Source of the DNA: Candidatus Desulfovibrio trichonymphae
GTDB lineage: Bacteria; Desulfobacterota; Desulfovibrionia; Desulfovibrionales; Desulfovibrionaceae
NCBI RefSeq assembly: GCF_002355955.1
Contig: NZ_AP017368.1
Span: 372,001-436,000, forward strand
Length of the DNA stretch: 64,000 bases
Direction of reading: 5' to 3'
Numbering within the stretch: the first letter of the stretch is position 1; every line of letters starts with the position of its first letter. The notes under the pieces are model-generated. The model ran no database searches, had not been told where the DNA came from, and saw only the letters and a program-made list of their open reading frames with translations. Of this stretch, positions 1 to 12,316 are shown in pieces. The translations under genes were made by a program, and so were the position numbers.

Positions 1-1940
<1,940 letters not shown>

Positions 1941-1960
1941 TCAGCAGCAATAACAAGATG

Positions 1961-4900
1961 TTATTCAGCCTCGTCGTCGTGCTCCTGCATGTAGCTGACA
2001 TGTTTTGACTTTTTTTGGTCTTCTTCCTGATGGAGGGAGACGTTCAATCCGAGACTCATCAGTTCTTTAACGAGCACATTGAAGGATTCCGGCAGGCCGG
2101 CTTCGAGAAAATTGTCGCCCTTGACAATTTTCTCGTACATTTTAACGCGTCCGGCCACATCATCTGATTTGACAGTGAGAAATTCCTGAAGAAGATAGGC
2201 TGCGCCATACGCTTCCAATGCCCATACCTCCATTTCTCCCAAACGCTGGCCGCCGAACTGGGCCTTGCCGCCTAAAGGCTGTTGAGTAACGAGAGAGTAC
2301 GGCCCGGTGGAACGAGCATGAATTTTCTCGTCCACAAGGTGATGCAGCTTGAGAAGATACATCACGCCTGTTGTGACGCGATTTCTGAAGGGGACACCGG
2401 TGCGGCCGTCGTACAAAACTGTTTTTCCGTCGTTTTCAAGGCCGGCTTTGTCCATCCACGCCCATATTTCCTCTTCCGTAGCGCCGTCGAAAACCGGAGT
2501 TTTTGTCACAATGCCGTTTTTGAGTTTTTTGACAGCGGCAATGAATTCGTCATCGTTCATGGCGTCCACAAGGGCATTGACATCCGCCGACGCAAAGACA
2601 TCCTTGACCTCTTTGCGCGCGGTTTGCAAGGCGGTGCCGGAATCAACAAGCTGGGCCATCTGGCGTCCAAGCTCTTTTGCCCCCCATCCAAGATGGGTTT
2701 CCATAATCTGGCCAATATTCATGCGCGATGGAACGCCCAAGGGATTAAGCACTATGTCGACAGGTCGGCCGTCAGCGAAAAACGGCATGTCCTCTTCAGG
2801 CAAAATACAAGAAACCACGCCCTTGTTCCCGTGTCTGCCCGCCATTTTGTCGCCTACGGAAAGTTTGCGTTTAATGGCTATGTGGACTTTGACCATTTTG
2901 ATTACGCCGGGCGGCAGATCATCACCCTCGGTGACTTTACCGCGTTTTGCGTCATAAATGGACTTCAGAAAGACAACTTCCCGATCATATGACTTCAGCA
3001 GTTCAGCAACCGTATCATTGACGGCATTGTTCCTGAAAAGGCCGGCAAGTTTTTTGACGGGGAGCAGCGTCAGATGTTCTGCGGCAAGCGCTGTCCCCGC
3101 TTCAACAAACACTTCGCCTTTTTTCTTGCCCGGCACGGAAACAGCCGTCTGCCGGCCTAGGACAGAACCGGCGAGAAGATCACGCGTTCTGTTTGTCAGC
3201 GAACGGATATGGTCAGCTTCTTTTTGATCAAGTGCCGCGATATCGTGCGCTTCAATGGCGAGAGTGCGATCGTCCTTTTCGCCTGAACGGCGGTTGAAGA
3301 CTTTGACGTCAATAATCGTGCCTTCAACGCCTGGTGGAACCTTGAGGGAAGTATTTTTAACATCACGGGCTTTTTCGCCGAAAATGGCCCGCAGGAGTTT
3401 TTCTTCGGGAGTCAGCTGCGTTTCGCCCTTGGGCGAGATTTTACCGACAAGAATGTCGTCGGGCTTGACAGAGGCGCCGATGCGGATGATGCCGCTTTCA
3501 TCAAGATTGCACAGCATGTCTTCACTGACGTTGGGGATGTCGCGGGTGATTTCCTCCGGCCCCAGTTTCGTGTCGCGGGCCACCACCTCAAATTCTTCAA
3601 TGTGTATGGAGGTAAAAATGTCTTCTTTAACCGTTCGCTCGGAAATGAGGATCGAATCTTCATAATTGTAGCCGCACCAAGGCATAAAGGCCACAACAAG
3701 GTTTTTGCCGAGGGCCAGTTCGCCATCGTCAATACCGGGACCGTCTGCCAGAATTTGACCTTTTTTGACAAATTGACCTGCATGACAGGTTGGTCGCTGG
3801 CCGAAGCAGGAATTCTGATTTGACTTATGAAATTTCAGCAGGTCGTATGCGCGCACGCCGCCCTGTTCCGGGTAAAGATCGCCATGATAAGCCACCACGA
3901 TACGGTCAGCGTCGGCATACTCCACCTTGCCGTCGGCAGGCGCGACGATGCATGCCCCGGAATCACGGGCAACGTCAACTTCCATACCGGTGCCCACAAG
4001 CGGTTTTTCAGAGCGCAGCAGGGGTACGGCCTGCCGCTGCATATTTGATCCCATAAGCGCGCGGTTTGCATCATCATGCTCAAGGAAGGGAATCAATGCG
4101 GCGGAGATTGAAACCATCTGGCTGGGCGAGATGTCCATAAGCGTCACTTCATCGCGGGGGCGGATTTCCACTTCGCCCCTGACGCGTACGGTAATAAATT
4201 CGTCCACCAGGCGTCCGTTGTCGTCAAGACGCGCGTTTGCCTGGGCAACCACTTGATCACTTTCGTGCGAGGCGTCCAGATGGATGACTTCACTGGTAAG
4301 CTGACCTTTCCGAATAACCCGATACGGTGTTTCAATAAATCCGTAGTCATTGACTTTCGCGAAAGTGGTCAGTGAGACAATCAGTCCGATATTCGGCCCT
4401 TCCGGCGTTTCAATGGGACATATTCTGCCGTAGTGGGAAGTATGAACGTCCCGCACTTCAAAACCTGCGCGCTCGCGCGTCAGGCCGCCCGGGCCAAGCG
4501 CGGAAAGACGGCGTTTATGCGTGACCTCGGAGAGCGAGTTTGTCTGGTCCATAAACTGGGAGAGCTGCGAGGTGCCGAAAAATTCTTTCAGCACCGCAGC
4601 CACAGGTTTGGGATTGATGAGATCATGCGGCATGAGTGTGGAAATTTCTTGGAGGCTCATGCGTTCCTTGATCGCCCTCTCCATGCGCACAAGGCCGATA
4701 CGGTACTGGTTTTCCACCAGTTCGCCAACAAGTCTGACCCTGCGTTTGTCCAGATGGTCAATGTCATCTGCCGAACCATGGGTGTCTTTAAGTTTAACAA
4801 GAACTTTAATGGACGTCAAAATATCTTCATCAGTCAAAGTGCGCGTCCGGGCGGATTCATTACGGCCAAGCCGCTGGTTCAACTTATATCTGCCGACAGG

Positions 4901-6097
4901 AGAGAGATCGTAGTAGTTTGAATTTCTAAAGAGGTTATCAAAATAATTTGCCGCAATTTCCGCCGTTGGGGGCGGAGAAGGCCGCAGACGCCGGTATATC
5001 TCTTCTTGGGCTTTTTGCTGGTCGGGAATGCGATCCAGAACCAGTGTGTCGCGAATAGAGGAAGACGTGCCGGCGCCCTTGGTGTGCAGCACAGCTATGC
5101 GTTGAATATTCGCCTCGCGCAGACGCTCCAGAAGGCCAGGCGTTATTTCGTCAGCCGCTTCTGCCAACACTTCGCCGGTTTTGCCGTCGGTTGCGTCTTC
5201 AGCAAGGAACATGCTGTCCAGCAGGTCAGGCCGCACTTCAATTGCTTGAATTCCCGCTTCACAGATCACGCGCCAGCTTCGTTTTGTGATAGGCTTGCCG
5301 GCCTTAACGATTATTGTTCCATCAGGGGCAACAATGTCGGTATAGGCGTTATCTTTGCGGTAAAGATCTTTTTTGACTTCCCAAAACAATCGGTTGTCCT
5401 GCAAGAAGTAATGTTCACGATTATAAAAATAATCAAGTACTTGTGCCTTATTCATCCCCATGGCTTTCAAGAGAATGGTGGCGGGCATTTTTCTGCGCCG
5501 GTCAATACGGACATACAGTATGTCTTTGTGATCAAAGTCAAAATCAAGCCATGAGCCGCGCATAGGTATCACGCGGCAGGAGTACAGCACCTTGCGGCTT
5601 GTATGTGTTTTGCCGCCGTCGTGTTCAAAAATGATGCCGGGAGAACGTTGAAGCTGGTTGACTATCACGCGTTCTGTCCCGTTAATAATAAATGTGCCTT
5701 TTTCCGTCATCAAGGGCAGCGTGCCGAAATAGATGTCCTGTTCCTTGATGTCACGTATGGTCTTGTTGCCGGAGACTGCATCAGCGACATAGACGATAAG
5801 ACGCATTTTTATGCGCACAGGGGCTTCATAGGTCAGCCCTTTGGCAATACATTCAGCCTGATCATACTTGGGTGTGCTTATTTCATAACTGACGAATTCC
5901 AGTCTGGCGGTTTTATTGAAATCTTCAATGGGGAAGACAGAATGGAAAGTGCCTTCCAAACCTTCGTCGCGATTTCGTTCCGCATCAGAAACACCTTCCT
6001 GGAGGAATTTTCGATAGGAATCTATTTGTAGATTCAGTAAATGAGGAATAGGAAGAGAAACTTTGATTTTGCCAAACTGTTTGGTAAGCTGATCCAT
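1961..6097 (-). CDS. rpoB: DNA-directed RNA polymerase subunit beta
   Basis: The 1378-residue beta subunit of RNA polymerase starts [13 protein letters not shown]. An upstream in-frame GTG at 6103 overlaps a GAGGTG Shine-Dalgarno element, so the ATG at 6095-6097 is the better start. Beta-subunit landmarks are present: the rifampicin-region [15 protein letters not shown] and [27 protein letters not shown], and the C-terminal [19 protein letters not shown]. Length matches Desulfovibrio RpoB, which is slightly longer than the E. coli protein. It is separated from rplL by over 400 nt that contain a hairpin terminator and its own sigma70-type promoter. Confidence 0.98.
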   Translation of the reverse strand: MDQLTKQFGKIKVSLPIPHLLNLQIDSYRKFLQEGVSDAERNRDEGLEGTFHSVFPIEDFNKTARLEFVSYEISTPKYDQAECIAKGLTYEAPVRIKMRLIVYVADAVSGNKTIRDIKEQDIYFGTLPLMTEKGTFIINGTERVIVNQLQRSPGIIFEHDGGKTHTSRKVLYSCRVIPMRGSWLDFDFDHKDILYVRIDRRRKMPATILLKAMGMNKAQVLDYFYNREHYFLQDNRLFWEVKKDLYRKDNAYTDIVAPDGTIIVKAGKPITKRSWRVICEAGIQAIEVRPDLLDSMFLAEDATDGKTGEVLAEAADEITPGLLERLREANIQRIAVLHTKGAGTSSSIRDTLVLDRIPDQQKAQEEIYRRLRPSPPPTAEIAANYFDNLFRNSNYYDLSPVGRYKLNQRLGRNESARTRTLTDEDILTSIKVLVKLKDTHGSADDIDHLDKRRVRLVGELVENQYRIGLVRMERAIKERMSLQEISTLMPHDLINPKPVAAVLKEFFGTSQLSQFMDQTNSLSEVTHKRRLSALGPGGLTRERAGFEVRDVHTSHYGRICPIETPEGPNIGLIVSLTTFAKVNDYGFIETPYRVIRKGQLTSEVIHLDASHESDQVVAQANARLDDNGRLVDEFITVRVRGEVEIRPRDEVTLMDISPSQMVSISAALIPFLEHDDANRALMGSNMQRQAVPLLRSEKPLVGTGMEVDVARDSGACIVAPADGKVEYADADRIVVAYHGDLYPEQGGVRAYDLLKFHKSNQNSCFGQRPTCHAGQFVKKGQILADGPGIDDGELALGKNLVVAFMPWCGYNYEDSILISERTVKEDIFTSIHIEEFEVVARDTKLGPEEITRDIPNVSEDMLCNLDESGIIRIGASVKPDDILVGKISPKGETQLTPEEKLLRAIFGEKARDVKNTSLKVPPGVEGTIIDVKVFNRRSGEKDDRTLAIEAHDIAALDQKEADHIRSLTNRTRDLLAGSVLGRQTAVSVPGKKKGEVFVEAGTALAAEHLTLLPVKKLAGLFRNNAVNDTVAELLKSYDREVVFLKSIYDAKRGKVTEGDDLPPGVIKMVKVHIAIKRKLSVGDKMAGRHGNKGVVSCILPEEDMPFFADGRPVDIVLNPLGVPSRMNIGQIMETHLGWGAKELGRQMAQLVDSGTALQTARKEVKDVFASADVNALVDAMNDDEFIAAVKKLKNGIVTKTPVFDGATEEEIWAWMDKAGLENDGKTVLYDGRTGVPFRNRVTTGVMYLLKLHHLVDEKIHARSTGPYSLVTQQPLGGKAQFGGQRLGEMEVWALEAYGAAYLLQEFLTVKSDDVAGRVKMYEKIVKGDNFLEAGLPESFNVLVKELMSLGLNVSLHQEEDQKKSKHVSYMQEHDDEAE

Positions 6098-6270
6098 GAG
6101 CACCTCAAATCAGGTAACGGTTGCGTCCCGGCAGCGCGGGAGAAAGTGCCGTTTGACGCCGATGGAAAATTTTAAAAAATTCTGCGGGAACAATCAGCAC
6201 TCAAAGCAGGGGGGCATGAAAGCGCGATGCCCCAAGAAACGAAATTTCCATGACATACATTGAACATATC

Positions 6271-6299
6271 ATAATAAACGAAATATTTATTTTTTGCAA
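6271..6299 (-). promoter_or_regulatory. Sigma70-type promoter upstream of rpoB
   Basis: Read on the minus strand, TTGCAA (6299-6294) and TATTAT (6276-6271) are separated by exactly 17 nt in an AT-rich stretch. Transcription would begin near 6263, leaving a leader of about 165 nt before rpoB. This would let rpoBC be transcribed independently of the ribosomal protein genes. The call rests on match to consensus and location only. Confidence 0.6.
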
Positions 6300-6430
6300 G
6301 GGCTTTCGTGTTGAGAGAGATTCATTTTTGCAATGATTTGATAGTGATAATTAATTGTTTTTGCTTGATAAAAATATCATAAAGGCGAAACTCTCCGTGT
6401 TGAAGTTTTTAAGCTGACCGTTGCAGCGGC

Positions 6431-6471
6431 AAAAAAGTAAAAGCATGGCGAAACATACGGTTTCGCCATGC
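6431..6471 (-). terminator. Hairpin terminator/attenuator after rplL
   Basis: A perfect 12-bp inverted repeat (6443-6454 with 6460-6471, loop of 5 nt) is followed on the minus strand by TTTTACTTTTTT (complement of 6442-6431). This has the form of a Rho-independent terminator 50 nt past the rplL stop. As in E. coli rplL-rpoB, it may be partial and act as an attenuator, but with the promoter located downstream it could also stop transcription fully. Confidence 0.75.
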
Positions 6472-6520
6472 CACAATGTGTGTAACGCCTGCGTCAGGCC
6501 CGTGAGACCTGAAGACGGAT

Positions 6521-6910
6521 TTACTTGACTTCGACGGTTGCGCCTGCGTCGGCAAGCTGTTTTCTCGCTTCTTCAGCTTCTTCCTTTGAGACCGCTTCTT
6601 TAATAGTTGAAGGAGCGCCGTCAACTTTTTCCTTGGCCTCCTTGAGGCCAAGGCTAGTCAAAGCGCGAACCGCTTTGATCACGTTAATTTTGTTGGCGCC
6701 GGTTTCTTTGAGGATCACATCGAATTCAGTTTTTTCTTCTTCTGCGACTGCTGCGTCAGCGTCAGCTGCGGGCACCGCCATTACCATTGCCGCGGCTGGC
6801 GCTACAGCAGATACGCCAAATTTCTCTTCCAGCTCCTTGATGAGCTCTGAAAGTTCGAGCACAGTCATATCAGAAATAAAGGCGATAACTTCTTCCTTGG
6901 TTAGGGACAT
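6521..6910 (-). CDS. rplL: 50S ribosomal protein L7/L12
   Basis: The 129-residue stalk protein recruits translation factors to the ribosome. The N-terminal dimerisation domain ([16 protein letters not shown]), an Ala-rich hinge at about residues 36-55 and the C-terminal domain with KTEFDV and [13 protein letters not shown] are all present. It lies 54 nt downstream of rplJ, with which it forms the L10(L12)4 stalk, and is followed by a strong hairpin terminator. Confidence 0.98.
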   Translation of the reverse strand: MSLTKEEVIAFISDMTVLELSELIKELEEKFGVSAVAPAAAMVMAVPAADADAAVAEEEKTEFDVILKETGANKINVIKAVRALTSLGLKEAKEKVDGAPSTIKEAVSKEEAEEARKQLADAGATVEVK

Positions 6911-6964
6911 GGTAAACTCCTGATTTTTGGCAGTTAAAATTTAAACTGTTCTCGCCGAAACGCG

Positions 6965-7492
6965 TTACGCGGCCGCATTGTTCTTTTGTTCTTCAATGCC
7001 TTTTAAAATATAAAGGAAACCGCGTAACAAATTGGCGAACAGCGACACAAAACTAGTGGGCACGGCGTTTATGGTGCCAAGCAGCTGGGCAAGCAACTGT
7101 TCCCTGCCGGGAAGCCTTGCCAAAGCCTCAACCTGGTCTGCAGTCAGTTCCCTGCCTTTCAGATCGGCACAGCGCAGCTTGAACAGCTTGCTCTGCTTGA
7201 CAAAATCATTGAGCGTCTTGGCCACCGCCACAGGATTTTCATGGCCAAGGGCCACGCCGCAGTTTTCATGGAATTTATCCTTGATCGCGTCGTGTGTGCC
7301 GCCGGTGAAAGCAATGCGAGCCAAGGTGTTTTTAACGATATGATATTCGCCGCCTGATTTTTTCAGGCTCACCCGAAGGTTCGTCAGCTCTTCCACCGTC
7401 ATTCCCTTGAAGTCGGTCAGAACCGCAAAAGAAGCCTTGTCTGTTTTTGTTTTGATGGCTTCTATAATAACGGCTTTTTCAGACCTGTTCAC
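6965..7492 (-). CDS. rplJ: 50S ribosomal protein L10
   Basis: This 175-residue protein anchors L7/L12 to 23S rRNA. It starts [14 protein letters not shown] and carries the conserved [12 protein letters not shown] segment and a C-terminal helix for L12 binding. A GAGAGGTG ribosome site lies just upstream. The preceding 270 nt carry no convincing gene but contain several inverted repeats, as expected for the autoregulatory leader bound by L10-L12 in other bacteria. Confidence 0.97.
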   Translation of the reverse strand: MNRSEKAVIIEAIKTKTDKASFAVLTDFKGMTVEELTNLRVSLKKSGGEYHIVKNTLARIAFTGGTHDAIKDKFHENCGVALGHENPVAVAKTLNDFVKQSKLFKLRCADLKGRELTADQVEALARLPGREQLLAQLLGTINAVPTSFVSLFANLLRGFLYILKGIEEQKNNAAA

Positions 7493-7766
7493 GTGACACC
7501 TCTCACATTCAGGGTTGTCGGATGGAATGCCGAGTCAAAGTTGAAGCGTCTGGACAGGAATTTATGGGTTTTGCCCGCCTGTCGTCTTCGACTCGAATTC
7601 CGTATTCCTCTGCCAAGGTTGTTGTTACAACCAGTCGGGGCAAATTAACACGGGAGATGTCAATTTGCCTTGGAAGGATTTTATTAAAAATCCTTGCCGG
7701 GATCTTGCCGCAAGGCAAATGTATTGCGCCGCAAGCGGCAAGCTGAAGCATAAGCTGTTTCGGATG
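7493..7766 (-). promoter_or_regulatory. Probable L10 leader region (rplJL autoregulation)
   Basis: The rplA-rplJ gap of 274 nt has no convincing gene. On the minus strand it holds a GC-rich hairpin at 7692-7715 (CCTTGC...GCAAGG) followed by an ATTTTT run, then a GGATTTTTAATAAAATCC hairpin, then further structured sequence up to rplJ. The position and structure fit an L10 leader, with the first hairpin a possible terminator for rplKA. The leader fold has not been tested against a covariance model. Confidence 0.45.
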
Positions 7767-8474
7767 TCAGCCCTCAAGAAATTTTTTAACCATCGGCATG
7801 TCAATCTTGAAACCCGGCCCCATCGTTGTGGAAACGGCCATTGAATACATATACACGCCTTTTGCGGCAGAAGGTTTCAATCGGGTGACAGCTTCAAGCA
7901 ACGCTTTGAGATTACCGAGAATTTTTTCAGCACCAAAAGAGACTTTGCCAAGAGGAGCGTGCAGCACGCCTCCTTTGTCAACTCTGAATTCAACACGGCC
8001 GGCTTTGAGTTCAGCAATAACCTTGCCTACTTCAAATGTGACTGAGCCTGTTTTGGCATTGGGCATCAGGCCGTGGGGGCCAAGCAGACGGCCGATCTGA
8101 CCAACAAGCGCCATAACATCGGGTGTGGCAACTGCTGCATCAAATTCACGCCAGCCTTCTTTAATTTTTGCGACAAGTTCTTCTGCTCCAACAGCGTCGG
8201 CGCCAGCTTCGCGCGCCTCGGTTTGCTTTTCGCCTTTACAGAAGACGGCCACCCTGACGGTTTTGCCAAGGCCGTGGGGAAGTGTGACCGCACCGCGTAC
8301 CATCTGATCCGAGTATTTGGGGTCAACACCTAAACGTATTGCAACATCAACAGATTCGTCAAATTTGGCAAAGGAGACGTGCAGGGATTGATTTACAGCA
8401 TCTTCAATACCATAACGTTTCTGTGGGTCAAGACCTTCCAGGGCCTTGGAAAATTTTTTGCCATTTCTGGGCAT
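7767..8474 (-). CDS. rplA: 50S ribosomal protein L1
   Basis: The 235-residue L1 protein binds the mobile stalk of 23S rRNA and in many bacteria represses its own L11-L1 operon. It starts MPRNGKKF. The L1 signature ([14 protein letters not shown]) lies near residues 130-145, and the C-terminal [11 protein letters not shown] is present. Length is normal. It is separated from rplK by about 185 nt, wider than usual, with no gene visible in that gap. Confidence 0.97.
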   Translation of the reverse strand: MPRNGKKFSKALEGLDPQKRYGIEDAVNQSLHVSFAKFDESVDVAIRLGVDPKYSDQMVRGAVTLPHGLGKTVRVAVFCKGEKQTEAREAGADAVGAEELVAKIKEGWREFDAAVATPDVMALVGQIGRLLGPHGLMPNAKTGSVTFEVGKVIAELKAGRVEFRVDKGGVLHAPLGKVSFGAEKILGNLKALLEAVTRLKPSAAKGVYMYSMAVSTTMGPGFKIDMPMVKKFLEG

Positions 8475-8659
8475 GATTCATTCCTTGTCGTTTTGTATCT
8501 CCCGCCGTTTTCAGATGTGGATAAAAACAGCAGTACAATTAATTTCAACGGAAAATCGCGGAAAGGCCGGCCGCCGCGTCAGGGGCCTCGGACTTTCCGC
8601 CGCATGCAGGACGGCTCGTTGTACAAGGTTCATTTATAGGTCAAAAAGCCTGAAGCGGG

Positions 8660-9082
8660 TTATGTTATATCAATGCCCATGCTGCGTGCGGTGCCTGCAA
8701 TGGATTTAATCGCAGTTTCCAGAGAAGCGGCATTGAGGTCAGGCAATTTCATGCGCGCAATTTCTTCTGCCTGGGCGAGGGAAATTGCACCCATTTTATT
8801 TCTGTTGGGTTCTCCGGAACCCTTTTCAACTTTGGCGGCCTTCATAATCAAGACCGCGGCAGGCGGGGTTTTGGTAATGAATGAGAAGGAACGGTCAGCA
8901 TAAACTGTAATGACCACAGGGAGGATCATTCCTTTTTGGTCTTGTGTACGGGCATTGAATTCTTTGCAAAAACCCATGATGTTCAAACCGTGCTGACCAA
9001 GCGCCGGGCCCACGGGAGGAGAGGGATTCGCCGCGCCGGCGGGTATTTGCAATTTGATTCTGGCAACTTCTTTTTTGGCCAT
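8660..9082 (-). CDS. rplK: 50S ribosomal protein L11
   Basis: The 140-residue L11 protein binds the GTPase-associated centre of 23S rRNA and is needed for RelA activation in relatives. It contains the N-terminal [19 protein letters not shown] motif and the C-terminal RNA-binding segment ending [11 protein letters not shown]. It follows nusG, in the standard secE-nusG-rplK-rplA order. Confidence 0.98.
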   Translation of the reverse strand: MAKKEVARIKLQIPAGAANPSPPVGPALGQHGLNIMGFCKEFNARTQDQKGMILPVVITVYADRSFSFITKTPPAAVLIMKAAKVEKGSGEPNRNKMGAISLAQAEEIARMKLPDLNAASLETAIKSIAGTARSMGIDIT

Positions 9083-9150
9083 TTGCGTTATCCTTCATCG
9101 CTGTATGCGGTATGAGCGTGTGCACCAAAGGTGTACCCACAGGGCAACGT

Positions 9151-9723
9151 TTACCCTTTTGAAACCTGCACAAAATCCAGTTCCACCGGCGTCTGACGGC
9201 CGAAAATGGAAACAGAAACACGCAGTTTACCCTTGTCGTAGTTAACATCTTCCACCATGCCGTTGAAGCCTCCAAACGGCCCATCAATAATGCGAACTTC
9301 GTCGCCTCTGTCAAAATTGAACTTGGGCCGCGGCGTTTCCTGTCGTGTTTCCATCAGCTCCAGAATACGCTCGGCCTCAACATCGCGCATGGGAGTTGGG
9401 CGATTTTTGCCGCCAACAAAACCTGTCACCTTGGGGATGGATTGCACCAGGTGCCAGGAGAGATCTGTCATAATCATCCGCACCATGATATATCCGGGAT
9501 ATATCTTACTCGTTGTTGTGCGTTTTTCACCGCCTTTGGAAAGTTCAACCACCTTTTCAGTAGGGAGAACTATTTCTTGGATAAGACCCTGATCCTGACC
9601 GGTGCGGATCATTTCACTAATGGTTTTTTGCACCCGCTGCTCAAAACCTGAGTAGGTGTGCACAATGTACCAACGCGATTTTTGGTCTAGATCTGAATTT
9701 TCATCAATGACGGAATCTTTCAT
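9151..9723 (-). CDS. nusG: Transcription termination/antitermination protein NusG
   Basis: The 190-residue NusG associates with elongating RNA polymerase and links it to Rho or ribosomes. The NGN domain (WYIVHTYSGFEQRV) begins near residue 18 after a short acidic extension. The C-terminal KOW domain is marked by GDEVRIIDGPFGGF around residues 140-155. It lies 9 nt after secE. A rho gene is also present in the window at 24.8-26.0 kb. Confidence 0.97.
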   Translation of the reverse strand: MKDSVIDENSDLDQKSRWYIVHTYSGFEQRVQKTISEMIRTGQDQGLIQEIVLPTEKVVELSKGGEKRTTTSKIYPGYIMVRMIMTDLSWHLVQSIPKVTGFVGGKNRPTPMRDVEAERILELMETRQETPRPKFNFDRGDEVRIIDGPFGGFNGMVEDVNYDKGKLRVSVSIFGRQTPVELDFVQVSKG

Positions 9724-9732
9724 AACAGCCTT

Positions 9733-9972
9733 TTAAGACAGGATAGATTTGATCAGAGCTGACAGACCAAGATCCGCCAGCCCGAGAATGACGGCCATCA
9801 CGGCTACAAAGCCCAATACAGCCAGAGTGGCTTTTCGCGTCTCGGGCAATGTGGGCCAAGTGATTTTGCGCAATTCAGCCTTTGCGTCCTCCGCATAGCG
9901 CGCAAAACGCATAACAAGATTCAAGGCATTATCCGATTTAAGTTCAGTGGGTTGATCCTGTTTTTTTGTCAT
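9733..9972 (-). CDS. secE: Preprotein translocase subunit SecE
   Basis: The 79-residue single-span membrane subunit of the SecYEG channel. A charged N-terminal part carries the conserved ELRKITWPTLPETRKAT segment, followed by one hydrophobic helix (VLGFVAVMAVILGLADLGLS). It sits between tRNA-Trp and nusG, its usual place. Confidence 0.95.
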   Translation of the reverse strand: MTKKQDQPTELKSDNALNLVMRFARYAEDAKAELRKITWPTLPETRKATLAVLGFVAVMAVILGLADLGLSALIKSILS

Positions 9973-9992
9973 GGCGCCGCCAGGTAATTAAA

Positions 9993-10069
9993 TGGCAGGG
10001 CAGGAGGGATTCGAACCCCCAACTTGCGGTTTTGGAGACCGCCGCTCTAACCGTTGGAGCTACTGCCCT
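9993..10069 (-). tRNA. tRNA-Trp (anticodon CCA)
   Basis: The minus strand folds as a tRNA: acceptor AGGGCAG pairs with CTGCCCT, discriminator G, and CCA is encoded at the 3' end. The anticodon loop reads CTCCAAA, giving anticodon CCA. The T arm contains GGTTCGAATCC. It lies between rpmG and secE, so it is probably cut from a tuf-rpmG-tRNA-secE transcript. Confidence 0.97.
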
Positions 10070-10112
10070 GCACTTGTTGTTCGAGGGCATGGTGCCCCTT
10101 GAACGGATGAAG

Positions 10113-10262
10113 TTATCTGGTTTCACGATGCAACGTATGTTTTTTGTCCCATGGGCAGTATTTTTTCAATTCAAGACGCCCTGTGGTATTTTTTTTGTTT
10201 TTTCGGGTGCTGTAGTTGTGTCGTTTGCACTCTGTGCAGGCAAAAATAATGTTTACTCGCAT
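10113..10262 (-). CDS. rpmG: 50S ribosomal protein L33
   Basis: A 49-residue small gene starts [17 protein letters not shown] and ends [10 protein letters not shown], a clear L33. Two of the usual zinc-ribbon cysteines are visible (C9 and C12, CTEC); the C-terminal pair is reduced to a single Cys (YCPWDKK), so this looks like a form without a complete zinc site. It lies between tuf and tRNA-Trp, the normal position in this gene order. Confidence 0.93.
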   Translation of the reverse strand: MRVNIIFACTECKRHNYSTRKNKKNTTGRLELKKYCPWDKKHTLHRETR

Positions 10263-10268
10263 ACGTTA

Positions 10269-11462
10269 TCACTCGATGATTTCAGTAACGACACCTGAAC
10301 CCACAGTGCGCCCGCCTTCACGTATGGCGAAACGCAGACCACCTTCCATGGCGATGGGGGCGATGAGTTCGACAATGAACTGCGAATTGTCGCCGGGCAT
10401 CACCATTTCCACACCTTCAGGCAAGTTGATGATGCCTGTGACGTCCGTTGTGCGGAAGTAGAATTGCGGACGGTAGCCGGAGAAGAACGGTGTATGACGT
10501 CCGCCTTCTTCTTTGGAGAGCACATACACTTCCGCTTTGAATTTTTTGTGCGGGGTAATGGATTTCGGTGCGGCCAGAACCTGACCGCGTTCCACATCAT
10601 CACGTTTTGTGCCGCGCAAAAGAGCGCCGATATTATCGCCGGCCTGCCCCTGAACAAGGAGTTTGCGAAACATTTCAACGCCTGTGCAGGTGGTTTTCTG
10701 GGTTGGCTTGATACCCACAATTTCGACTTCATCACCCACCTTCAGGACGCCGCGTTCCACACGGCCTGTTACCACTGTGCCGCGACCGGAAATAGAAAAG
10801 ACGTCTTCAATGGGCATGAGGAAGGGTTTGTCAATATCGCGTTGCGGTTCAGGAATAAAATCGTCGCACGCCTGCAGAAGATCTCCAACGCATTTTGCTT
10901 CCGGCGCATTGGGGTCGTCGCATTCGAGGGCCTTCAGCGCGGAGCCGCGGATAATAGGCACATCATTGCCGGGGAAATTATAAGAAGACAGCTTCTCGCG
11001 AACTTCCAATTCCACAAGTTCCAGCAGTTCTTCGTCGTCAACTAGATCGCATTTGTTCAGAAAGACCACAAGATGGGGAACGCCAACCTGACGAGCCAGC
11101 AGAATATGCTCGTTGGTCTGCGGCATGGGACCGTCGGTGGCGGCCACAACAAGAATGCCGCCGTCCATTTGTGCGGCGCCGGTGATCATATTTTTGATGT
11201 AGTCGGCGTGACCGGGGCAGTCCACATGCGCGTAATGCCGTTTTGCCGTTTCATATTCCACATGCATGGTGGCGATGGTAATGCCGCGTTCCCTTTCTTC
11301 AGGGGCCTTGTCAATTTCATCAAAAGAAATGAATTTGCCTTGACCCTTCAGAGCGGCAATCTTGGTGATGGCTGCTGTCAGGGTTGTTTTTCCGTGGTCA
11401 ATATGACCGATAGTGCCGATGTTGACATGAGGCTTTTTGCGTTCATATTTTTCCTTGCCCAT
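10269..11462 (-). CDS. tuf: Elongation factor Tu
   Basis: The 397-residue GTPase delivers aminoacyl-tRNA to the ribosome. The P-loop GHIDHGKT is at residues 19-26, with DCPGHADY (switch II) near 82 and NKCD near 136. Domains 2 and 3 follow to the usual C-terminus. It lies six nt upstream of rpmG and is preceded by tRNA-Gly and tRNA-Tyr, so the tRNAs and tuf are likely cotranscribed. No second tuf copy is in this window. Confidence 0.98.
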   Translation of the reverse strand: MGKEKYERKKPHVNIGTIGHIDHGKTTLTAAITKIAALKGQGKFISFDEIDKAPEERERGITIATMHVEYETAKRHYAHVDCPGHADYIKNMITGAAQMDGGILVVAATDGPMPQTNEHILLARQVGVPHLVVFLNKCDLVDDEELLELVELEVREKLSSYNFPGNDVPIIRGSALKALECDDPNAPEAKCVGDLLQACDDFIPEPQRDIDKPFLMPIEDVFSISGRGTVVTGRVERGVLKVGDEVEIVGIKPTQKTTCTGVEMFRKLLVQGQAGDNIGALLRGTKRDDVERGQVLAAPKSITPHKKFKAEVYVLSKEEGGRHTPFFSGYRPQFYFRTTDVTGIINLPEGVEMVMPGDNSQFIVELIAPIAMEGGLRFAIREGGRTVGSGVVTEIIE

Positions 11463-11671
11463 TTGTCCGTCTCCCTAAGAAAAAAGTTTATGGGGTTTCT
11501 TGCCCCGCATTGCCGGGCTCCCGCGCTGTCAGGAGGGGCATGTTCCTCGCGCAAGATTCATGGTGTGACAAACCCCCGTCAGACGGGTGTTGCCGTTGCC
11601 TGCACTGACTCCCTGATGGCAGGGAACACATATGGGCCGAGGCAAATTGGAGAAGGCAGTCATTGCGGGTG

Positions 11672-11747
11672 TGGAGCGGGAAACGGGATTCGAACCCGCA
11701 ACCCTCAGCTTGGAAGGCTGATGCTCTAGCCGTTGAGCTATTCCCGC
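11672..11747 (-). tRNA. tRNA-Gly (anticodon TCC)
   Basis: The minus strand gives acceptor GCGGGAA paired with TTCCCGC, encoded CCA, T arm GGTTCGAATCC and anticodon loop CTTCCAA, so the anticodon is TCC. It is 76 nt long and lies between tRNA-Tyr and tuf. Some relatives carry tRNA-Thr in this array; I do not see one in the flanking gaps. Confidence 0.97.
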
Positions 11748-11899
11748 ACGCCGGCGATGCTGTCGCTGTGCGTCAGGCATCCAAGCCTGACGGCTATACA
11801 CCACACCGTAGTTCTCCGACAGTTACGCTGTCTCCTACAGCCAAGGCAATTTATTCAATCATCACGTAACATTTTATGAAAAGCCGTAGACGAAAATGG

Positions 11900-11985
11900 T
11901 GGTGGAGGGGGGTGGATTTGAACCACCGAAGTCGTACGACGACAGATTTACAGTCTGTTCCCTTTGGCCACTCGGGAACCCCTCC
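11900..11985 (-). tRNA. tRNA-Tyr (anticodon GTA)
   Basis: This 86-nt class II tRNA has acceptor GGAGGGG paired with CCCCTCC, discriminator A and encoded CCA. Its anticodon loop CTGTAAA gives GTA, and it has the extra long variable arm typical of bacterial tRNA-Tyr. It is the first gene of the apparent tRNA-Tyr-tRNA-Gly-tuf-rpmG-tRNA-Trp unit. Confidence 0.97.
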
Positions 11986-12316
11986 GCACATCGTTTTCCC
12001 ACTCAGCGTCCCACTTGCAGGGGCGCGACTGGAAAATATTTATAATCCCGGAAAAATTTTTGCAAATATTCTTATTTTTAAGGAACACATTAAATCAGGT
12101 GTCTATAATTTTACTAGGTTTCCGTCAAGCCTTGCCGAAAATTATTTTTTAGCGGTTGCCGGAATCGTGCATGAAGACAATGGGATTTTCTTCCCTCTGC
12201 GCGGCGGGCACACGCGGGGCTGTCGCTTCATCCGGTTCGCAATGTCCACAGGGCGCACAAAGCTTTTGCAGGGTTTGCGCTGGGCAGACAGACGCAGCAT
12301 AGCTGCATATGGCTTC
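11986..12316 (-). promoter_or_regulatory. Intergenic region with candidate promoters for the tRNA-Tyr/tuf unit
   Basis: No gene is visible in these 331 nt. On the minus strand TTGCAA (12065-12060) and TATAAA (12044-12039) are 15 nt apart and would start transcription about 45 nt before tRNA-Tyr, with a GC-rich discriminator. Further upstream TTGACG (12128-12123) with TATAGA (12107-12102) is a second candidate. Both have short spacers, so neither is certain. Confidence 0.4.

Noticed and set aside
2282-2992. Long open frame on the plus strand within rpoB
   Set aside because: It is antisense to the conserved rpoB coding sequence, has no ribosome site and shows no recognisable family; it is a by-product of codon bias.
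11463-11671. Possible extra tRNA (tRNA-Thr) between tuf and tRNA-Gly
   Set aside because: No cloverleaf, T-arm GGTTCGA or encoded CCA could be found in this gap on either strand.
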